Counted from the stretch's first letter, positions 27,188 through 36,681 are shown. The stretch is DNA of 64,000 bases from Melioribacteraceae bacterium (GCA_021740785.1 JAIOZI010000011.1:31563-95562), one strand, 5' to 3'. Notes: generated by a model from the sequence alone, not told the origin. Program-made: numbers and translations.

Positions 27188-27463
27188 TTACTTATTCATT
27201 TTTTCTAAATTTGCTTTTGTTTGCTCTTTTTGACTGTTGCACTCATCAAGTTTAGCATTTTTCTCAGAAATTTGTCTTTCCAGTTTCGCTTTTTCATCTT
27301 TGAGAGACATAACTTCATTTTCGAGAGCGCTTACTTCTGCTTTCAAGGCTTCGAGTTCCGCCATTTGTTCTTCGCTTATCCCGCTACATCCGGTAAGCCC
27401 GGCAGAACCTGCTATTAAAATTGCTGCTAGACCTATGCCGAACCACTTTTTCATTTTGGTCAT
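27188..27463 (-). CDS. Lpp-like coiled-coil lipoprotein
   Basis: 91 residues. Signal sequence with lipobox LTGC (Cys about 26), then an uninterrupted heptad coil (MAELEALKAEVSALENEV...) rich in Glu and Lys, ending MNK. It recalls Braun-type lipoproteins in form, with a C-terminal lysine, but homology is not shown. Downstream comes the LysM protein; the two could tether outer membrane and peptidoglycan together. ATG 27463 or ATG 27454 may be used. Confidence 0.8.
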   Translation of the reverse strand: MTKMKKWFGIGLAAILIAGSAGLTGCSGISEEQMAELEALKAEVSALENEVMSLKDEKAKLERQISEKNAKLDECNSQKEQTKANLEKMNK

Positions 27464-27500
27464 TGAATCCTCCCTAATTAATTTGATTTTTAGTTAACAA

Positions 27501-27540
27501 CGAAATATTACTGTAATATAAGCATTTTTTTTATATTTCG
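27501..27540 (-). promoter_or_regulatory. Nested palindromes upstream of the lipoprotein-LysM operon
   Basis: CGAAATAT (27501-27508) and ATATTTCG (27533-27540) are inverted. Inside, ATATTAC-T-GTAATAT (27505-27519) is a perfect palindrome whose minus-strand reading contains a TATATT -10-like hexamer. It lies 40-80 bases before the lipoprotein start. It may be an operator, or a weak radC terminator. Confidence 0.35.
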
Positions 27541-27560
27541 GAATAATTGAGTCGGGAATC

Positions 27561-28238
27561 TTAAATTATTTTCTTTTCAACAAAACTCGTATATCCATTA
27601 TCCGCAATAATTATATGATCGAAAATAGCAATATCGAGAATTTTTCCCGCTTCAACAAGCTTTTTCGTAATTGAAATATCTTCATTACTCGGTTCCGGAT
27701 TGCCGCTGGGATGATTATGAATTATAATTATATTTGCAGAATTATTATCGATTGCAACTTTGAATACCTCACGCGGATGAACAATGCTGGCGTTCAAACT
27801 TCCGATTGAAATCACTTCATATTTAATTATCTTATTAGCTGAGTTCAAACATACAACCATGAAGTGTTCCTTTATTTCGTCTCTTAACCTGGGGATGAAA
27901 ATCTCTGCAACGTCCTGCGGCGATGTGATCTTTACATTTGAAAACCACTTACCCGTCAACCCAATTCGTCTTCCTAATTCGAATGCAGCAACAATTGTGG
28001 CTGCTTTATCTTTTCCAATTCCCGAATCCTTCGTTAATGCAGGAACCGACAAAGTTGACATCAATGCAAGATTTTGATGTTTTATTAAAATTTCCTGTGC
28101 AAGTTCAACCACAGATTTTCCTTTCCTGCCTGTTCTTAAAAGAATCGCTATTAATTCCGCATCACTCAAACTCTGAGGACCACGTAAGATTAATTTTTCT
28201 CTTGGTCTATCGTCAAGAGGTAGATCTTTAACTTTCAG
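27561..28238 (-). CDS. radC: RadC/JAMM-domain DNA repair protein, CTG start
   Basis: 225 residues. The conserved N-terminus (KVKDLPLDDRPREKLILRGPQSLSDAELI) lies in frame upstream of TTG 28169, so that TTG is not the start. The only plausible initiator is CTG 28238, 5 bases after AGAGGG, which itself follows the upstream TPR gene's stop. A helix-hairpin-helix region (residues about 50-80) and the metalloprotease-like JAMM motif (IIIIHNHPSGNPEPSNED) follow. Despite its name its role in repair is unsettled. Confidence 0.9.
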   Translation of the reverse strand: MKVKDLPLDDRPREKLILRGPQSLSDAELIAILLRTGRKGKSVVELAQEILIKHQNLALMSTLSVPALTKDSGIGKDKAATIVAAFELGRRIGLTGKWFSNVKITSPQDVAEIFIPRLRDEIKEHFMVVCLNSANKIIKYEVISIGSLNASIVHPREVFKVAIDNNSANIIIIHNHPSGNPEPSNEDISITKKLVEAGKILDIAIFDHIIIADNGYTSFVEKKII

Positions 28239-28248
28239 TTTATCCCTC

Positions 28249-29124
28249 TTATTTTTTTTCTGCTTTTAATTTACGTTCTAATGCTACCGGTTCATTTGGA
28301 TTTAATTTTAATGCGCTCTCAAAATATTTTTCCGCTTCATCCTGCATTTTCTGGTTTAACTTAATCAAACCCATTAGTGAATATAATTCTGCAATGGGCT
28401 GACCAAGTTGTAAATAATCATTAAAGTGCTGCTCTGCTTTGTTGAACTCACCGACTTTCATCAAAATTTTTCCCGCCCAAAAGTGCAGCGGCGGTTCGGC
28501 GGCATTCAATTTAATAGCACGTAAAATTGAATCGAACGCATTGTAATACATTTGCTTAAGATAATAAACAACAGCTTTTAAATGATGCACTTCATAATTG
28601 GCTTCAAATATTTTTTCAGACTGCTTTGCATACTCTAAAGCTGCATCTAAATTTTTTGTTTCTGCATAACTCTTTGCAAGATACAAATTAGCTTCATTCA
28701 GTAATTCCGACTTAGGATTCCTATCAATAAAATCTTTAAAGTTGATTATCGCAATTTCATGATCACCCAAATTGAAATTGGCTAATCCTAGCAGAAAATC
28801 AATATCACAGTTTTCCTTGATGCTGATGGTCCGTAATAAACCCAAAGCTTTTTCATAATATTTATACCGAAGCAGAAAATGTGCGTAAAGTTTTTTCACA
28901 TCATTATCGTCATTGAATTGATTTACGTAATTTTCTAATACATTTATAGAAGAATCAATTCTATCAACTCTTTCATATATTGACGCTAGTTTAATTGTAA
29001 CCTTTCGTTTGTATGATGGCTCTTCCAACAGTTGTGAATAAATTTGTATTGCGTGAAGATGCTGATTTGCTTTTTCGAAAGATTCAGCTTCTTCAAATTT
29101 TATTTTTAATTTCTCATCCAGCAT
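28249..29124 (-). CDS. Cytoplasmic TPR protein
   Basis: 291 residues, made almost wholly of tetratricopeptide repeats (for example ALGLLRTISIKENCDIDFLLGLANFNLGDHE..., EKYFESALKLNPNEPVALERK). No signal peptide, so it is probably cytoplasmic. A protein-binding scaffold; partner unknown. ATG 29124 with GGGA 5-6 bases before it is preferred over TTG 29139, which would overlap guaA. It lies between guaA and radC in one transcript. Confidence 0.75.
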   Translation of the reverse strand: MLDEKLKIKFEEAESFEKANQHLHAIQIYSQLLEEPSYKRKVTIKLASIYERVDRIDSSINVLENYVNQFNDDNDVKKLYAHFLLRYKYYEKALGLLRTISIKENCDIDFLLGLANFNLGDHEIAIINFKDFIDRNPKSELLNEANLYLAKSYAETKNLDAALEYAKQSEKIFEANYEVHHLKAVVYYLKQMYYNAFDSILRAIKLNAAEPPLHFWAGKILMKVGEFNKAEQHFNDYLQLGQPIAELYSLMGLIKLNQKMQDEAEKYFESALKLNPNEPVALERKLKAEKK

Positions 29125-29125
29125 A

Positions 29126-30667
29126 TTATTCCCATTCAATAGTAGAGGGCGGTTTTGAGCTTATATCGTAAACCACTCGATTAACTCCACGGACATTTCT
29201 AATTATTTTATTTGATACAATTTCTAAAAAGTCGCCATCGAACCTATACCAATCTGCAGTCATTCCATCTGTTGATGTAACGGCACGAAGTGCAATTACA
29301 TTTTCATAAGTTCTTGAATCTCCCATTACTCCTACTGTCTGTACCGGGAGCAATACGGCGAAGGCTTGCCAAATTTCATCATATAATCCGAAAGATTCAA
29401 TTTCATTTGTGAAAATATGATCGGCTTCACGAAGAATGTCGAGTCTCTCTTTTGTTATTTCACCGAGAACACGCACCGCAAGTCCGGGTCCCGGAAACGG
29501 ATGCCGCCGAATAAAGTTCACAGGCAATCCAAGATCTCTCCCGATATTTCTAACTTCGTCCTTAAATAATTCACGAAAAGGTTCCAGTAACTTCATGTGC
29601 ATTTTTTCCGGTAATCCGCCCACATTGTGGTGAGTTTTAATGGTAACAGATTTACCTTTCACGGAAACAGATTCAATTACATCGGGGTAAAGAGTTCCCT
29701 GCACCAAATAATCAAACTGTCCTAATTTCTTTGCCTCACTTTCAAAAATTTCAATGAATGCTTTCCCGATTATTTTTCTTTTTTCCTCTGGGTCTATTAC
29801 TCCTTTTAATCTTTCAAGGAAAAGATCTTCTGCGTCGACATGGATAATTTGCAAATTATAATCATCTTCAAACATTTTTTTAATATTTGCACTTTCATTT
29901 TTTCTCATCATCCCGGTATCCACATGTACGCAGACCAAATTTTCCTTTACAGCTTCATTAACAAGTACTGCAGCAACTGATGAATCAACACCGCCGCTCA
30001 GCGCACAGAGAGCTTTGCTTTCTCCTAATTTTTCTTTTATTTCGATTATGCTTGATTCAATAAAATTTTGTGAAGTCCAGCTTGCACTGCAGCCGCAAAT
30101 TTCAAAAAGGAAATTATTAATAATTTGTTTCCCGTACTCGGTGTGTGCAACTTCGGGATGAAATTGAACTCCAAATATTTTTTTATGTGGATTAGAAATT
30201 GCACAAACAGGAGAATTTTCTGTTTTTGCTATCACGTGAAAATCCCGAGGGGTTTTTGTGATGTAGTCACCATGACTCATCCATACAATCGAATTATCTT
30301 TGATATGGTTTAAGAGAGAATTGGAATTTTCAATAATTATTTTTGCCTTTCCGTATTCTCTATTTTCAGCGGGCTCAACAATACCGTCAAAATTTTTCGC
30401 AATTAATTGTAAACCATAGCAAATCCCTAAAACAGGAATACCGAGTTCAAAAATTTCTTTCGATATTGAAGGGGCATCTTCATCGTAAATTGACATTGGA
30501 CCGCCGGATAATATTATCCCCGACGGATTTATTTTTTTAATTTCATCAATTGAAAAATTATGGAGATGAATTTCGGAATAGACTTTTGCTTCACGAATTC
30601 TTCTGGCAATTAGCTGAGTATACTGCGATCCGAAATCAAGTATTAGAATTAATTCTTTGTGTTCCAT
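29126..30667 (-). CDS. guaA: GMP synthase (glutamine-hydrolysing)
   Basis: 513 residues. The N-terminal class I amidotransferase carries the nucleophile in GICYGLQ and the His/Glu pair in FHPEVAHTEYG. The ATP-pyrophosphatase domain has the P-loop ALSGGVDSSVAA. The dimerisation domain ends KPPSTIEWE. It makes GMP from XMP with glutamine and ATP in the cytoplasm. No base separates it from the upstream glycosyltransferase stop. Confidence 0.98.
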   Translation of the reverse strand: MEHKELILILDFGSQYTQLIARRIREAKVYSEIHLHNFSIDEIKKINPSGIILSGGPMSIYDEDAPSISKEIFELGIPVLGICYGLQLIAKNFDGIVEPAENREYGKAKIIIENSNSLLNHIKDNSIVWMSHGDYITKTPRDFHVIAKTENSPVCAISNPHKKIFGVQFHPEVAHTEYGKQIINNFLFEICGCSASWTSQNFIESSIIEIKEKLGESKALCALSGGVDSSVAAVLVNEAVKENLVCVHVDTGMMRKNESANIKKMFEDDYNLQIIHVDAEDLFLERLKGVIDPEEKRKIIGKAFIEIFESEAKKLGQFDYLVQGTLYPDVIESVSVKGKSVTIKTHHNVGGLPEKMHMKLLEPFRELFKDEVRNIGRDLGLPVNFIRRHPFPGPGLAVRVLGEITKERLDILREADHIFTNEIESFGLYDEIWQAFAVLLPVQTVGVMGDSRTYENVIALRAVTSTDGMTADWYRFDGDFLEIVSNKIIRNVRGVNRVVYDISSKPPSTIEWE

Positions 30668-31666
30668 TTAATTACCAATCATCGACATCATTTCTTTCAT
30701 ACGGGTTTCCATTTTATGATCCTTCAAACATCTCTCATATGAATTTCTCCCAATATTTTGCCGCTCTTCATTTTTATTGAGATAATATTCAATCTGTTCA
30801 ACAGCTTCATTCCAATTTTCAAAGGCTGCAATCTCCTTCCCGATTTCAAAACGATTTTTCAAATCCGCCTGATTGTTTGTTATCTGAAAAGCTCCGCATG
30901 CGGCTCCTTCAATAACTCTCAAGTTCAATCCATTTCCGGATTCCTCAACACCCTCTTCAAAACCCTTATGAATATTCAATAATATTTTCACGGATTTCAT
31001 TGCCTTCAACATATCAATACCATAAAGAGCGCTTCCTTGGTAAACATCCGAACATGATGAATTTTTCCAGCCTCTGCCCCATATTTTCAAATCGAACTTA
31101 TCTTTAATTTGCTTCAGTAATTCTTCCCTTTTTGGATAATGACTTCCAATAAATGCTACCTCGCTTGAGTATTTTTTCCTGTCAGTATCATTCAATTTAA
31201 GTTGTGATGTCAACTCCATATCATAAGCATAACAGAGATGATGTGCATTCATCTGACCTATTTCATTATAGAGTTTGATTGAATAAGGATCGTATGTAAA
31301 AAAGTGATCGTAAAAATTGGCAACCTTTCCTGAGAAAACCGGGAACTCCCATGGATCATCACCAAACCAATTAAACATTACCGCACCGGTAGATTTCTTA
31401 ATTTCACTAAGAGTCTCAGTAAATATCGGCTCACCTTTTAAAATAAAAACAAAATCCGGTTTAACTGATTTTGCCTTTTTTAGTAATTCATGATTAATCT
31501 TTTGGTTAACCTTTTCGGACGAAAAGACTTTTACGACTTTGTTAAATGAATAAATTGTATTCCAATCAAATTCAATAACTTCATAACCAATCTTTCGTAA
31601 CGCATTTGGAATGAGTTTATTGAATAAGACCATCCGGGAATATCCCGAAACATACAGTATTTTCAT
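30668..31666 (-). CDS. CgeB-like glycosyltransferase
   Basis: 332 residues with a GT-B layout: N-terminal MKILYVSGYSRM, middle NWFGDDPWEFPVF, and a C-terminal GT1-like part with VAFIGSHYPKREELL, IWGRGW, LNIHKGFEEGVEESGNGLNLRVIEGAACGAFQITNN. This matches the CgeB/DUF3880-type glycosyl transferases of spore coats and cell-surface glycans. Donor and acceptor are unknown. Its start overlaps the gcvH stop by 4 bases; sitting between gcvH and guaA it has no functional neighbours. Confidence 0.8.
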   Translation of the reverse strand: MKILYVSGYSRMVLFNKLIPNALRKIGYEVIEFDWNTIYSFNKVVKVFSSEKVNQKINHELLKKAKSVKPDFVFILKGEPIFTETLSEIKKSTGAVMFNWFGDDPWEFPVFSGKVANFYDHFFTYDPYSIKLYNEIGQMNAHHLCYAYDMELTSQLKLNDTDRKKYSSEVAFIGSHYPKREELLKQIKDKFDLKIWGRGWKNSSCSDVYQGSALYGIDMLKAMKSVKILLNIHKGFEEGVEESGNGLNLRVIEGAACGAFQITNNQADLKNRFEIGKEIAAFENWNEAVEQIEYYLNKNEERQNIGRNSYERCLKDHKMETRMKEMMSMIGN

Positions 31667-32043
31667 TGTCCAATTTGATCTTTGTAAGCGCCGGCATCCA
31701 TAAGGTTCTTCAATTCATCTAAATTGGTAAGTTCAAATTTTGCAATCCAGCCGTCTCCATACGGATCCGAATTTACAAGTTGAGGCTCATCTTGTAATTT
31801 TTCATTTACTTCAACAAGCTTTCCTGAAACAGGTGCGAATAAATCACTTACTGTTTTAACAGCTTCAATTGTTCCAAACGTATCACCTGATCCAACTTCA
31901 CCTTGATCCGGATCGATATCAATAAACACAATATCTCCAAGTTCACCCTGTGCAAAATCAGTAATCCCAATTATCCCTGTACTGCCTTCAACTTTAATCC
32001 ATTCATGATCATTAGTATACTTCAAATCTTCGGGAATATTCAT
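31663..32043 (-). CDS. gcvH: Glycine cleavage system H protein
   Basis: 126 residues. LKYTNDHEWIKVEG opens it, and the lipoylation site is the Lys in GTIEAVKTVSDLFAP. It shuttles the aminomethyl group between the P, T and L proteins. No gcvT, gcvP or lipoyl ligase lies adjacent; instead it follows accC by 12 bases. GcvH can also serve lipoate assembly and transfer, which might explain the acc neighbourhood (inference). Confidence 0.95.
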   Translation of the reverse strand: MNIPEDLKYTNDHEWIKVEGSTGIIGITDFAQGELGDIVFIDIDPDQGEVGSGDTFGTIEAVKTVSDLFAPVSGKLVEVNEKLQDEPQLVNSDPYGDGWIAKFELTNLDELKNLMDAGAYKDQIGQ

Positions 32044-32055
32044 ATTTACCTCTGC

Positions 32056-33393
32056 TTATTTTTTTAATAGTTTGTCGATAAATGATGTATCGTAATTTGA
32101 ATTAATAAAATCTTCGTTTTCAAGGACCTTCATGTGAAAAGGAACTGTTGTTTTAATTCCTTCTATTGAGAATTCTTCGAACGCTCTTTTCGCTCTTGCT
32201 ATAGCATGCTGCCTATCGGTTCCCCAAACAATTAATTTCGCAATTAATGAATCATAAAAAGGTGGAATAACATAATCATTGTAGACATGAGAATCGATTC
32301 TTACACCAAATCCACCCGGAAAGTGGAGGTATTCAATTCTACCGGGAGATGGTCTGAAATTAAAATCAGGATCTTCAGCGTTGATTCTAAATTCAAAGCT
32401 GTGACCCACAGGTTTTCTCGGTTTATTCTCAACTTCGAGTCCGGCAGCAACCAAAATCTGCTGTTTAATCAAGTCTAGGTTTTGAACCATTTCAGTAACA
32501 GGATGTTCGACTTGAATTCTCGTATTCATTTCGATAAAATAAAAGTTCATGTATTTATCAACGAGAAATTCAATTGTACCCGCACCTTCATAATTTACCG
32601 AACTGGCTCCAAGTACAGCCGCTTCACCCATTTTATTTCGAACTTCTTCGGTGATAAATGCGGATGGAGCTTCTTCTATTAATTTTTGATGCCTTCTTTG
32701 AATTGAGCAATCTCTCTCATAATAATGGTATACGTTTCCTTTTTGATCACCCATTACTTGTATTTCAACGTGACGGGGATTTTCAATAAATTTTTCAAGA
32801 TATAATTCGGGATTTCCAAATGATGCTTCAGCTTCCGAACTGGCTGTCTGGTATGCTTTTTCGAGTAAGTCCTCTGAACCGACAATCCTCATCCCTTTTC
32901 CGCCACCGCCTGCGGATGCTTTAAGCATAACAGGGTAACCAATTTCAGCAGCAATTCTTTTTGCTTCATCAACTGAATGAACAGCGCCGTCGCTGCCGGG
33001 AACAACAGGAACTCCGACCTTACTCATCGTTGCCTTGGCAAGTGCTTTATCTCCCATTCGATTGATCATATCGGGTGAAGGACCAATAAATTTTATGCCT
33101 GAATCAGAACAAATTTCTGAAAAGTCTGCATTTTCTGCTAAAAATCCATAACCCGGATGTATTGCTTCAGCGCCCGTTATCTGGGCTGCAGACATAATAT
33201 TAGCGATTTTCAAATAACTATCTTTACTTGATGATGGACCAATGCAAACAGCTTCATCAGCAAATATCACATGCAAACTATCTCGATCTGCTTCGGAATA
33301 AACTGCGACAGTTTTAATTCCTAATTCTTTGCATGTTCTGATAATTCTTAGAGCTATTTCGCCTCGATTTGCGATAAGAATTTTTTTGAACAA
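32056..33393 (-). CDS. accC: Acetyl-CoA carboxylase, biotin carboxylase subunit
   Basis: 445 residues. N-domain [25 protein letters not shown], an ATP-grasp with the glycine-rich loop [14 protein letters not shown], the [14 protein letters not shown] strand, and the active-site region [15 protein letters not shown] text ([20 protein letters not shown]). It carboxylates the biotin on AccB with ATP and bicarbonate for fatty-acid synthesis. TTG start with AGGGGC before it. In operon with accB (24-base gap). Confidence 0.97.
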   Translation of the reverse strand: MFKKILIANRGEIALRIIRTCKELGIKTVAVYSEADRDSLHVIFADEAVCIGPSSSKDSYLKIANIMSAAQITGAEAIHPGYGFLAENADFSEICSDSGIKFIGPSPDMINRMGDKALAKATMSKVGVPVVPGSDGAVHSVDEAKRIAAEIGYPVMLKASAGGGGKGMRIVGSEDLLEKAYQTASSEAEASFGNPELYLEKFIENPRHVEIQVMGDQKGNVYHYYERDCSIQRRHQKLIEEAPSAFITEEVRNKMGEAAVLGASSVNYEGAGTIEFLVDKYMNFYFIEMNTRIQVEHPVTEMVQNLDLIKQQILVAAGLEVENKPRKPVGHSFEFRINAEDPDFNFRPSPGRIEYLHFPGGFGVRIDSHVYNDYVIPPFYDSLIAKLIVWGTDRQHAIARAKRAFEEFSIEGIKTTVPFHMKVLENEDFINSNYDTSFIDKLLKK

Positions 33394-33417
33394 AAGAGCC
33401 CCTTGTTTTTTGTAGAA

Positions 33418-33900
33418 TCAATCCTTTTGGATTAAGAATAGAGGTTGGTTGTATTCAACTGGCGTAGCATTATCAACCAAAATTTTAATAATTTTGCCGG
33501 CAACATCACATTCAATTTCATTCATTAATTTCATTGCTTCAACGATGCATAAAACCGACCCTTGTGTAACTTGATCACCGATTTGAATATACGGATCGGC
33601 ATCGGGAGCGGGTGCGCGGTAAAATGTACCAACAATCGGAGACCTTACTTCATGAATATTTTGATCCCCTGTCGGTTCAACCGGTTTAACTTCTTTCTGC
33701 TCTTTAGGCGCTTCCTGTGTTGAAGGCGAGGAAGCTGCTTGTGCCGAGCCCTGCTGAGTATAAATTACATTACTCATGGGCTGAGCAAATGAATTGTTTT
33801 TGGATATTCGAAGTTTTAGATCTCCCTCTTGAACTGAGAAATCAGTTATTTCACTTTTTTCAACTATCCTGATAAGTCGTTTTATTAGATTTATATCCAT
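33418..33900 (-). CDS. accB: Biotin carboxyl carrier protein of acetyl-CoA carboxylase
   Basis: 160 residues. Short N-terminal helical part, a flexible Ala/Pro/Ser/Glu-rich linker (about 45-80), then the biotinyl domain with the biotinylated Lys in VEAMKLMNEI and the thumb-containing YRAPAPDADPYIQIG. It carries CO2 from AccC to the carboxyltransferase. Nine bases after efp. Confidence 0.97.
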   Translation of the reverse strand: MDINLIKRLIRIVEKSEITDFSVQEGDLKLRISKNNSFAQPMSNVIYTQQGSAQAASSPSTQEAPKEQKEVKPVEPTGDQNIHEVRSPIVGTFYRAPAPDADPYIQIGDQVTQGSVLCIVEAMKLMNEIECDVAGKIIKILVDNATPVEYNQPLFLIQKD

Positions 33901-33909
33901 GGCTCTCTT

Positions 33910-34476
33910 CTAGTTTTTTACTCTTTCTACGTATTCGCCTGTTCGTGTATCTATCTTTAATAGTTCGCCTTCGTCAACAAAAAGTGGGACTTGAATTTCA
34001 GCTCCAGTTTCCAATGTTGCAGGTTTCATAACATTTGTTGCTGTGTCTCCCCTAAATCCAGGTTCTGTTTGTGTTACTTTCAACTTAACAAAAATCGGTA
34101 TTTCAACAGTAACAATCTGGTCTTTATCATCAAGCAGTAATTCAACCGCTTCACTTTCTTTTAGAAATCTCTGACCGTCGCCGAACATATCCACGGGAAC
34201 GGTGAACTGCTCATAGGTTTCGTTATCCATTAAGACAAGTCCTGCTGTATCTCTGTATAAATACTGGTATTTTCTTCTTTCAACTCTAACCTCTTCAATA
34301 CTTTCACCGGAACGGAAGGTATTATCAAGCACTCTTCCCGTTTTCAAATTTTTCAGAGTAGTTCTAACAAAAGCTCCGCCTTTACCCGGTTTCACATGTT
34401 GAAATTCAACAATGCTGTAGAGATCATTTTTGAACTTAATGATAAGTCCATTTCTAAAATCAGATGTATCTGCCAT
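33910..34476 (-). CDS. efp: Elongation factor P
   Basis: 188 residues with three beta-barrel domains. The modification loop reads HVKPGKGGAFV with Lys at the tip. The C-terminal signature GFRGDTATNVMKPATLETGAEIQVPLFVDEGE is intact. It relieves ribosome stalling at polyproline. The Lys tip fits beta-lysylation by EpmA, but no epmA/epmB is in the window. First of efp-accB-accC-gcvH. Confidence 0.97.
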   Translation of the reverse strand: MADTSDFRNGLIIKFKNDLYSIVEFQHVKPGKGGAFVRTTLKNLKTGRVLDNTFRSGESIEEVRVERRKYQYLYRDTAGLVLMDNETYEQFTVPVDMFGDGQRFLKESEAVELLLDDKDQIVTVEIPIFVKLKVTQTEPGFRGDTATNVMKPATLETGAEIQVPLFVDEGELLKIDTRTGEYVERVKN

Positions 34477-34566
34477 TTTTCTTTCTCAATTATTCGTATC
34501 AAAAAATATAATTACGGATATATCCAAAAGCAAGCGTGCTATTTACTGAAAGTTACTATAAAATTA

Positions 34567-35250
34567 TTAAAGTTGAGCTAAATATCTGTCAACTTCTTTA
34601 GCAGCAGGCGTTCCGGAGTAATCTTTTTGAATTTTTTCCAAGAGGAATTTTGCTTCTTCACTATCGCCGGTTTTAATAAAATTCCTACTTGCATCAAGCA
34701 GGTATTGTGCATTCTGGGGATTAGTTTCAGTAACAAACGCAGCTTCTTTAAAATAATCTGCAGCTTCCTCTAAATTGCCTTTCGCTTCATAACAAGCTGC
34801 TTTCCCGGCAATCGAAGTTGCTTTGAAAAGATCAAGTGAACCGGAATAATCATCATAATATTTCAAGGCTTCATCATAATTTTGAAGAAAATAATAGGAA
34901 TTAGCCATGTAAATTTTTGCGATTTGTCCTTGCTCTGTGCTGCCATATTCATCAATTATCTTTTTAAATCCGAGAACTTTAGTCCCCGGTTTTCCATCGA
35001 TGGCTTCTTGGTACGAACCGGCATCATACAACGGAATTACCCTCGACATCTCTGTTGTTGCAAGCCTGTTGTCCTCTTCCATTTTATTTGAATATAAAAT
35101 AAAGGCAACAATAAGAACAGCCACAACTCCAACACCGATAAAAATTTTCGATTGATAATCTTCATAAAAGGTAAGAGCTTCGCTATAAAATTGTACCAGC
35201 TTATCTTCCTTCATCTGCTTTTTCGAAATTCTTTTTCTTTTTTGTATCAA
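34567..35250 (-). CDS. Membrane-anchored TPR protein
   Basis: 227 residues. Basic N-terminus, one membrane helix at about 36-53 (IFIGVGVVAVLIVAFILY), then TPR-like repeats (AKIYMANSYYFLQNYDEALKYYDDY, GKAACYEAKGNLEEAADYFKEA). The pattern resembles the YfgM-type ancillary proteins of the SecYEG/BamB region, with the TPRs outside the cytoplasm. TTG start with GGAG 9 bases upstream. The 90-base gap to efp has no clear terminator. Confidence 0.75.
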   Translation of the reverse strand: MIQKRKRISKKQMKEDKLVQFYSEALTFYEDYQSKIFIGVGVVAVLIVAFILYSNKMEEDNRLATTEMSRVIPLYDAGSYQEAIDGKPGTKVLGFKKIIDEYGSTEQGQIAKIYMANSYYFLQNYDEALKYYDDYSGSLDLFKATSIAGKAACYEAKGNLEEAADYFKEAAFVTETNPQNAQYLLDASRNFIKTGDSEEAKFLLEKIQKDYSGTPAAKEVDRYLAQL

Positions 35251-35317
35251 TTTAAATATTCTCCGAACTTATTACTCATAATCTGTGAAATTTTTCAAGC
35301 CTTAAATTTAGTAAATA

Positions 35318-36367
35318 TCAGATTCCAATCCTAATATGATTTGAAAAAATCCAAGCTGACCCGTCAAGTGAAACTTCAATTCTGTAAGCGCCTTTATCTT
35401 TTACGATAAATTCAGCATCAATATTCTCAACGGAATCAATTACCTTTCCGTTTTTTAATAATTTTATTGTACTGGTGATATTCGGTAAAATAACTCTTAA
35501 TCTAACACTTTCAATTAACGGTACTTTATCACCCATGTGGTAAATGTTATTATTTGCCTCCGCAAAAAATCTGAACCCGCGGGCATCTCCATGATAGTAA
35601 TTTGCCACAAAACAGTTTCCCTTTCTTAATGCATTGTAAATCACTTTTTTTGCAGTCTCTAAATTTTTATTGGAACCGTCAACTTCAAATTTTTCATTAG
35701 TAAGAATATGAGTTCTGATAGATTTGAACAGGACTTTATACGGGAAAACTTCCACTTCAAAAAATCCGAGTAAGTTAACTTTATGTGCGTGTGCATCAAC
35801 GCCACCAATTCCAACCACCTTGCGATGTAAATTTAATTCATCCCATTTAGTTAAAGTTTCTTGAGGCGGTGCAACTATTGAACGCAATGGATGCATAAAA
35901 TAGTTGTACTTATTTTCTTCTGTTAAACCTTCCATCCATTCCGACATATGATTCCATATTTCAATACCGTCAAAGTCTTCAATATCCCAATCAAGCCATG
36001 GATACGGCGGATGCTCTTTCATGGAAGATCTTTTTTCATGCGGATGTGCAATGAAACCGACTCCGCCCTGCTCTTTAACACTTTTAACATATTCTTTTGC
36101 AGGAAGCCTGGTAGATGGATTCTCCTTGATACCGAATGCCAGGTAATGATTTTTATTTTCGCGGTCATTAATTTCACAACCGACCAAAAGTAAAGTTTTA
36201 CCGTACCATCCTTCATATCCTTCTTTTAATGCTCTTAAAGTATTATGATCGGAAAGTATTATATAATCTAATCCTACCTCATCGGCAATTTCAGCAATTT
36301 CGGTAACTTCCCCTGACCCGTCGGAAAAATTGGAATGCATATGTAATGCGCCAACATATTCGTACAT
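35318..36367 (-). CDS. PHP-domain (CehA/McbA-like) metallohydrolase
   Basis: 349 residues. The PHP metal motifs are GALHMHSNFSDGSG (HxH), LSDHNTL, FIAHPHEKR and GGVDAHAH. A C-terminal beta-sandwich follows (VRLRVILPNITSTIKLLKNGK). There is no signal peptide, so it is cytoplasmic. It is a likely phosphoesterase or amidohydrolase; the substrate is not deducible. Start ATG 36367, 11 bases after the ABM-like gene. Confidence 0.85.
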   Translation of the reverse strand: MYEYVGALHMHSNFSDGSGEVTEIAEIADEVGLDYIILSDHNTLRALKEGYEGWYGKTLLLVGCEINDRENKNHYLAFGIKENPSTRLPAKEYVKSVKEQGGVGFIAHPHEKRSSMKEHPPYPWLDWDIEDFDGIEIWNHMSEWMEGLTEENKYNYFMHPLRSIVAPPQETLTKWDELNLHRKVVGIGGVDAHAHKVNLLGFFEVEVFPYKVLFKSIRTHILTNEKFEVDGSNKNLETAKKVIYNALRKGNCFVANYYHGDARGFRFFAEANNNIYHMGDKVPLIESVRLRVILPNITSTIKLLKNGKVIDSVENIDAEFIVKDKGAYRIEVSLDGSAWIFSNHIRIGI

Positions 36368-36378
36368 CGGAAACCTAA

Positions 36379-36681
36379 CTATTCCCCAACTTCAAAAAGA
36401 GTAGAATAATGCGTGGATTGCTGTTTAATCATATCGGAAAGTTTTGTCATAAGTATATCAACTCTTTCATCTTCATTATCGTCAAATTCTTCATACGCTT
36501 CATTTGAACCGAAAATATAAACCTCTTCAAAATGATTTGATTTGTTCTTAGATTCAAAAACTGAATAACTATCCAGCCCCTCGGCTTTAACCAGGTTTTT
36601 CAATTCTCTAATTACATCAAGATATTCGTCCCTTTTTTCGGGAATAATATCGTACTTAATAGAAAAAATAACACGTGCCAT
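36379..36681 (-). CDS. Small dimeric alpha/beta-barrel (ABM-like) protein
   Basis: 100 residues from ATG 36681, with GAGGA 5 bases upstream; the frame also has an earlier start at 36693 that lacks one. The pattern VIFSIKYDIIPEKRDEYLDVIRELKNLV... then SYSVFESKNKSNHFEEVYIFGSNEAYEEFD fits antibiotic-biosynthesis-monooxygenase-like ferredoxin folds. Role unknown. It sits in a run dapF, this gene, PHP hydrolase. Confidence 0.7.
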   Translation of the reverse strand: MARVIFSIKYDIIPEKRDEYLDVIRELKNLVKAEGLDSYSVFESKNKSNHFEEVYIFGSNEAYEEFDDNEDERVDILMTKLSDMIKQQSTHYSTLFEVGE

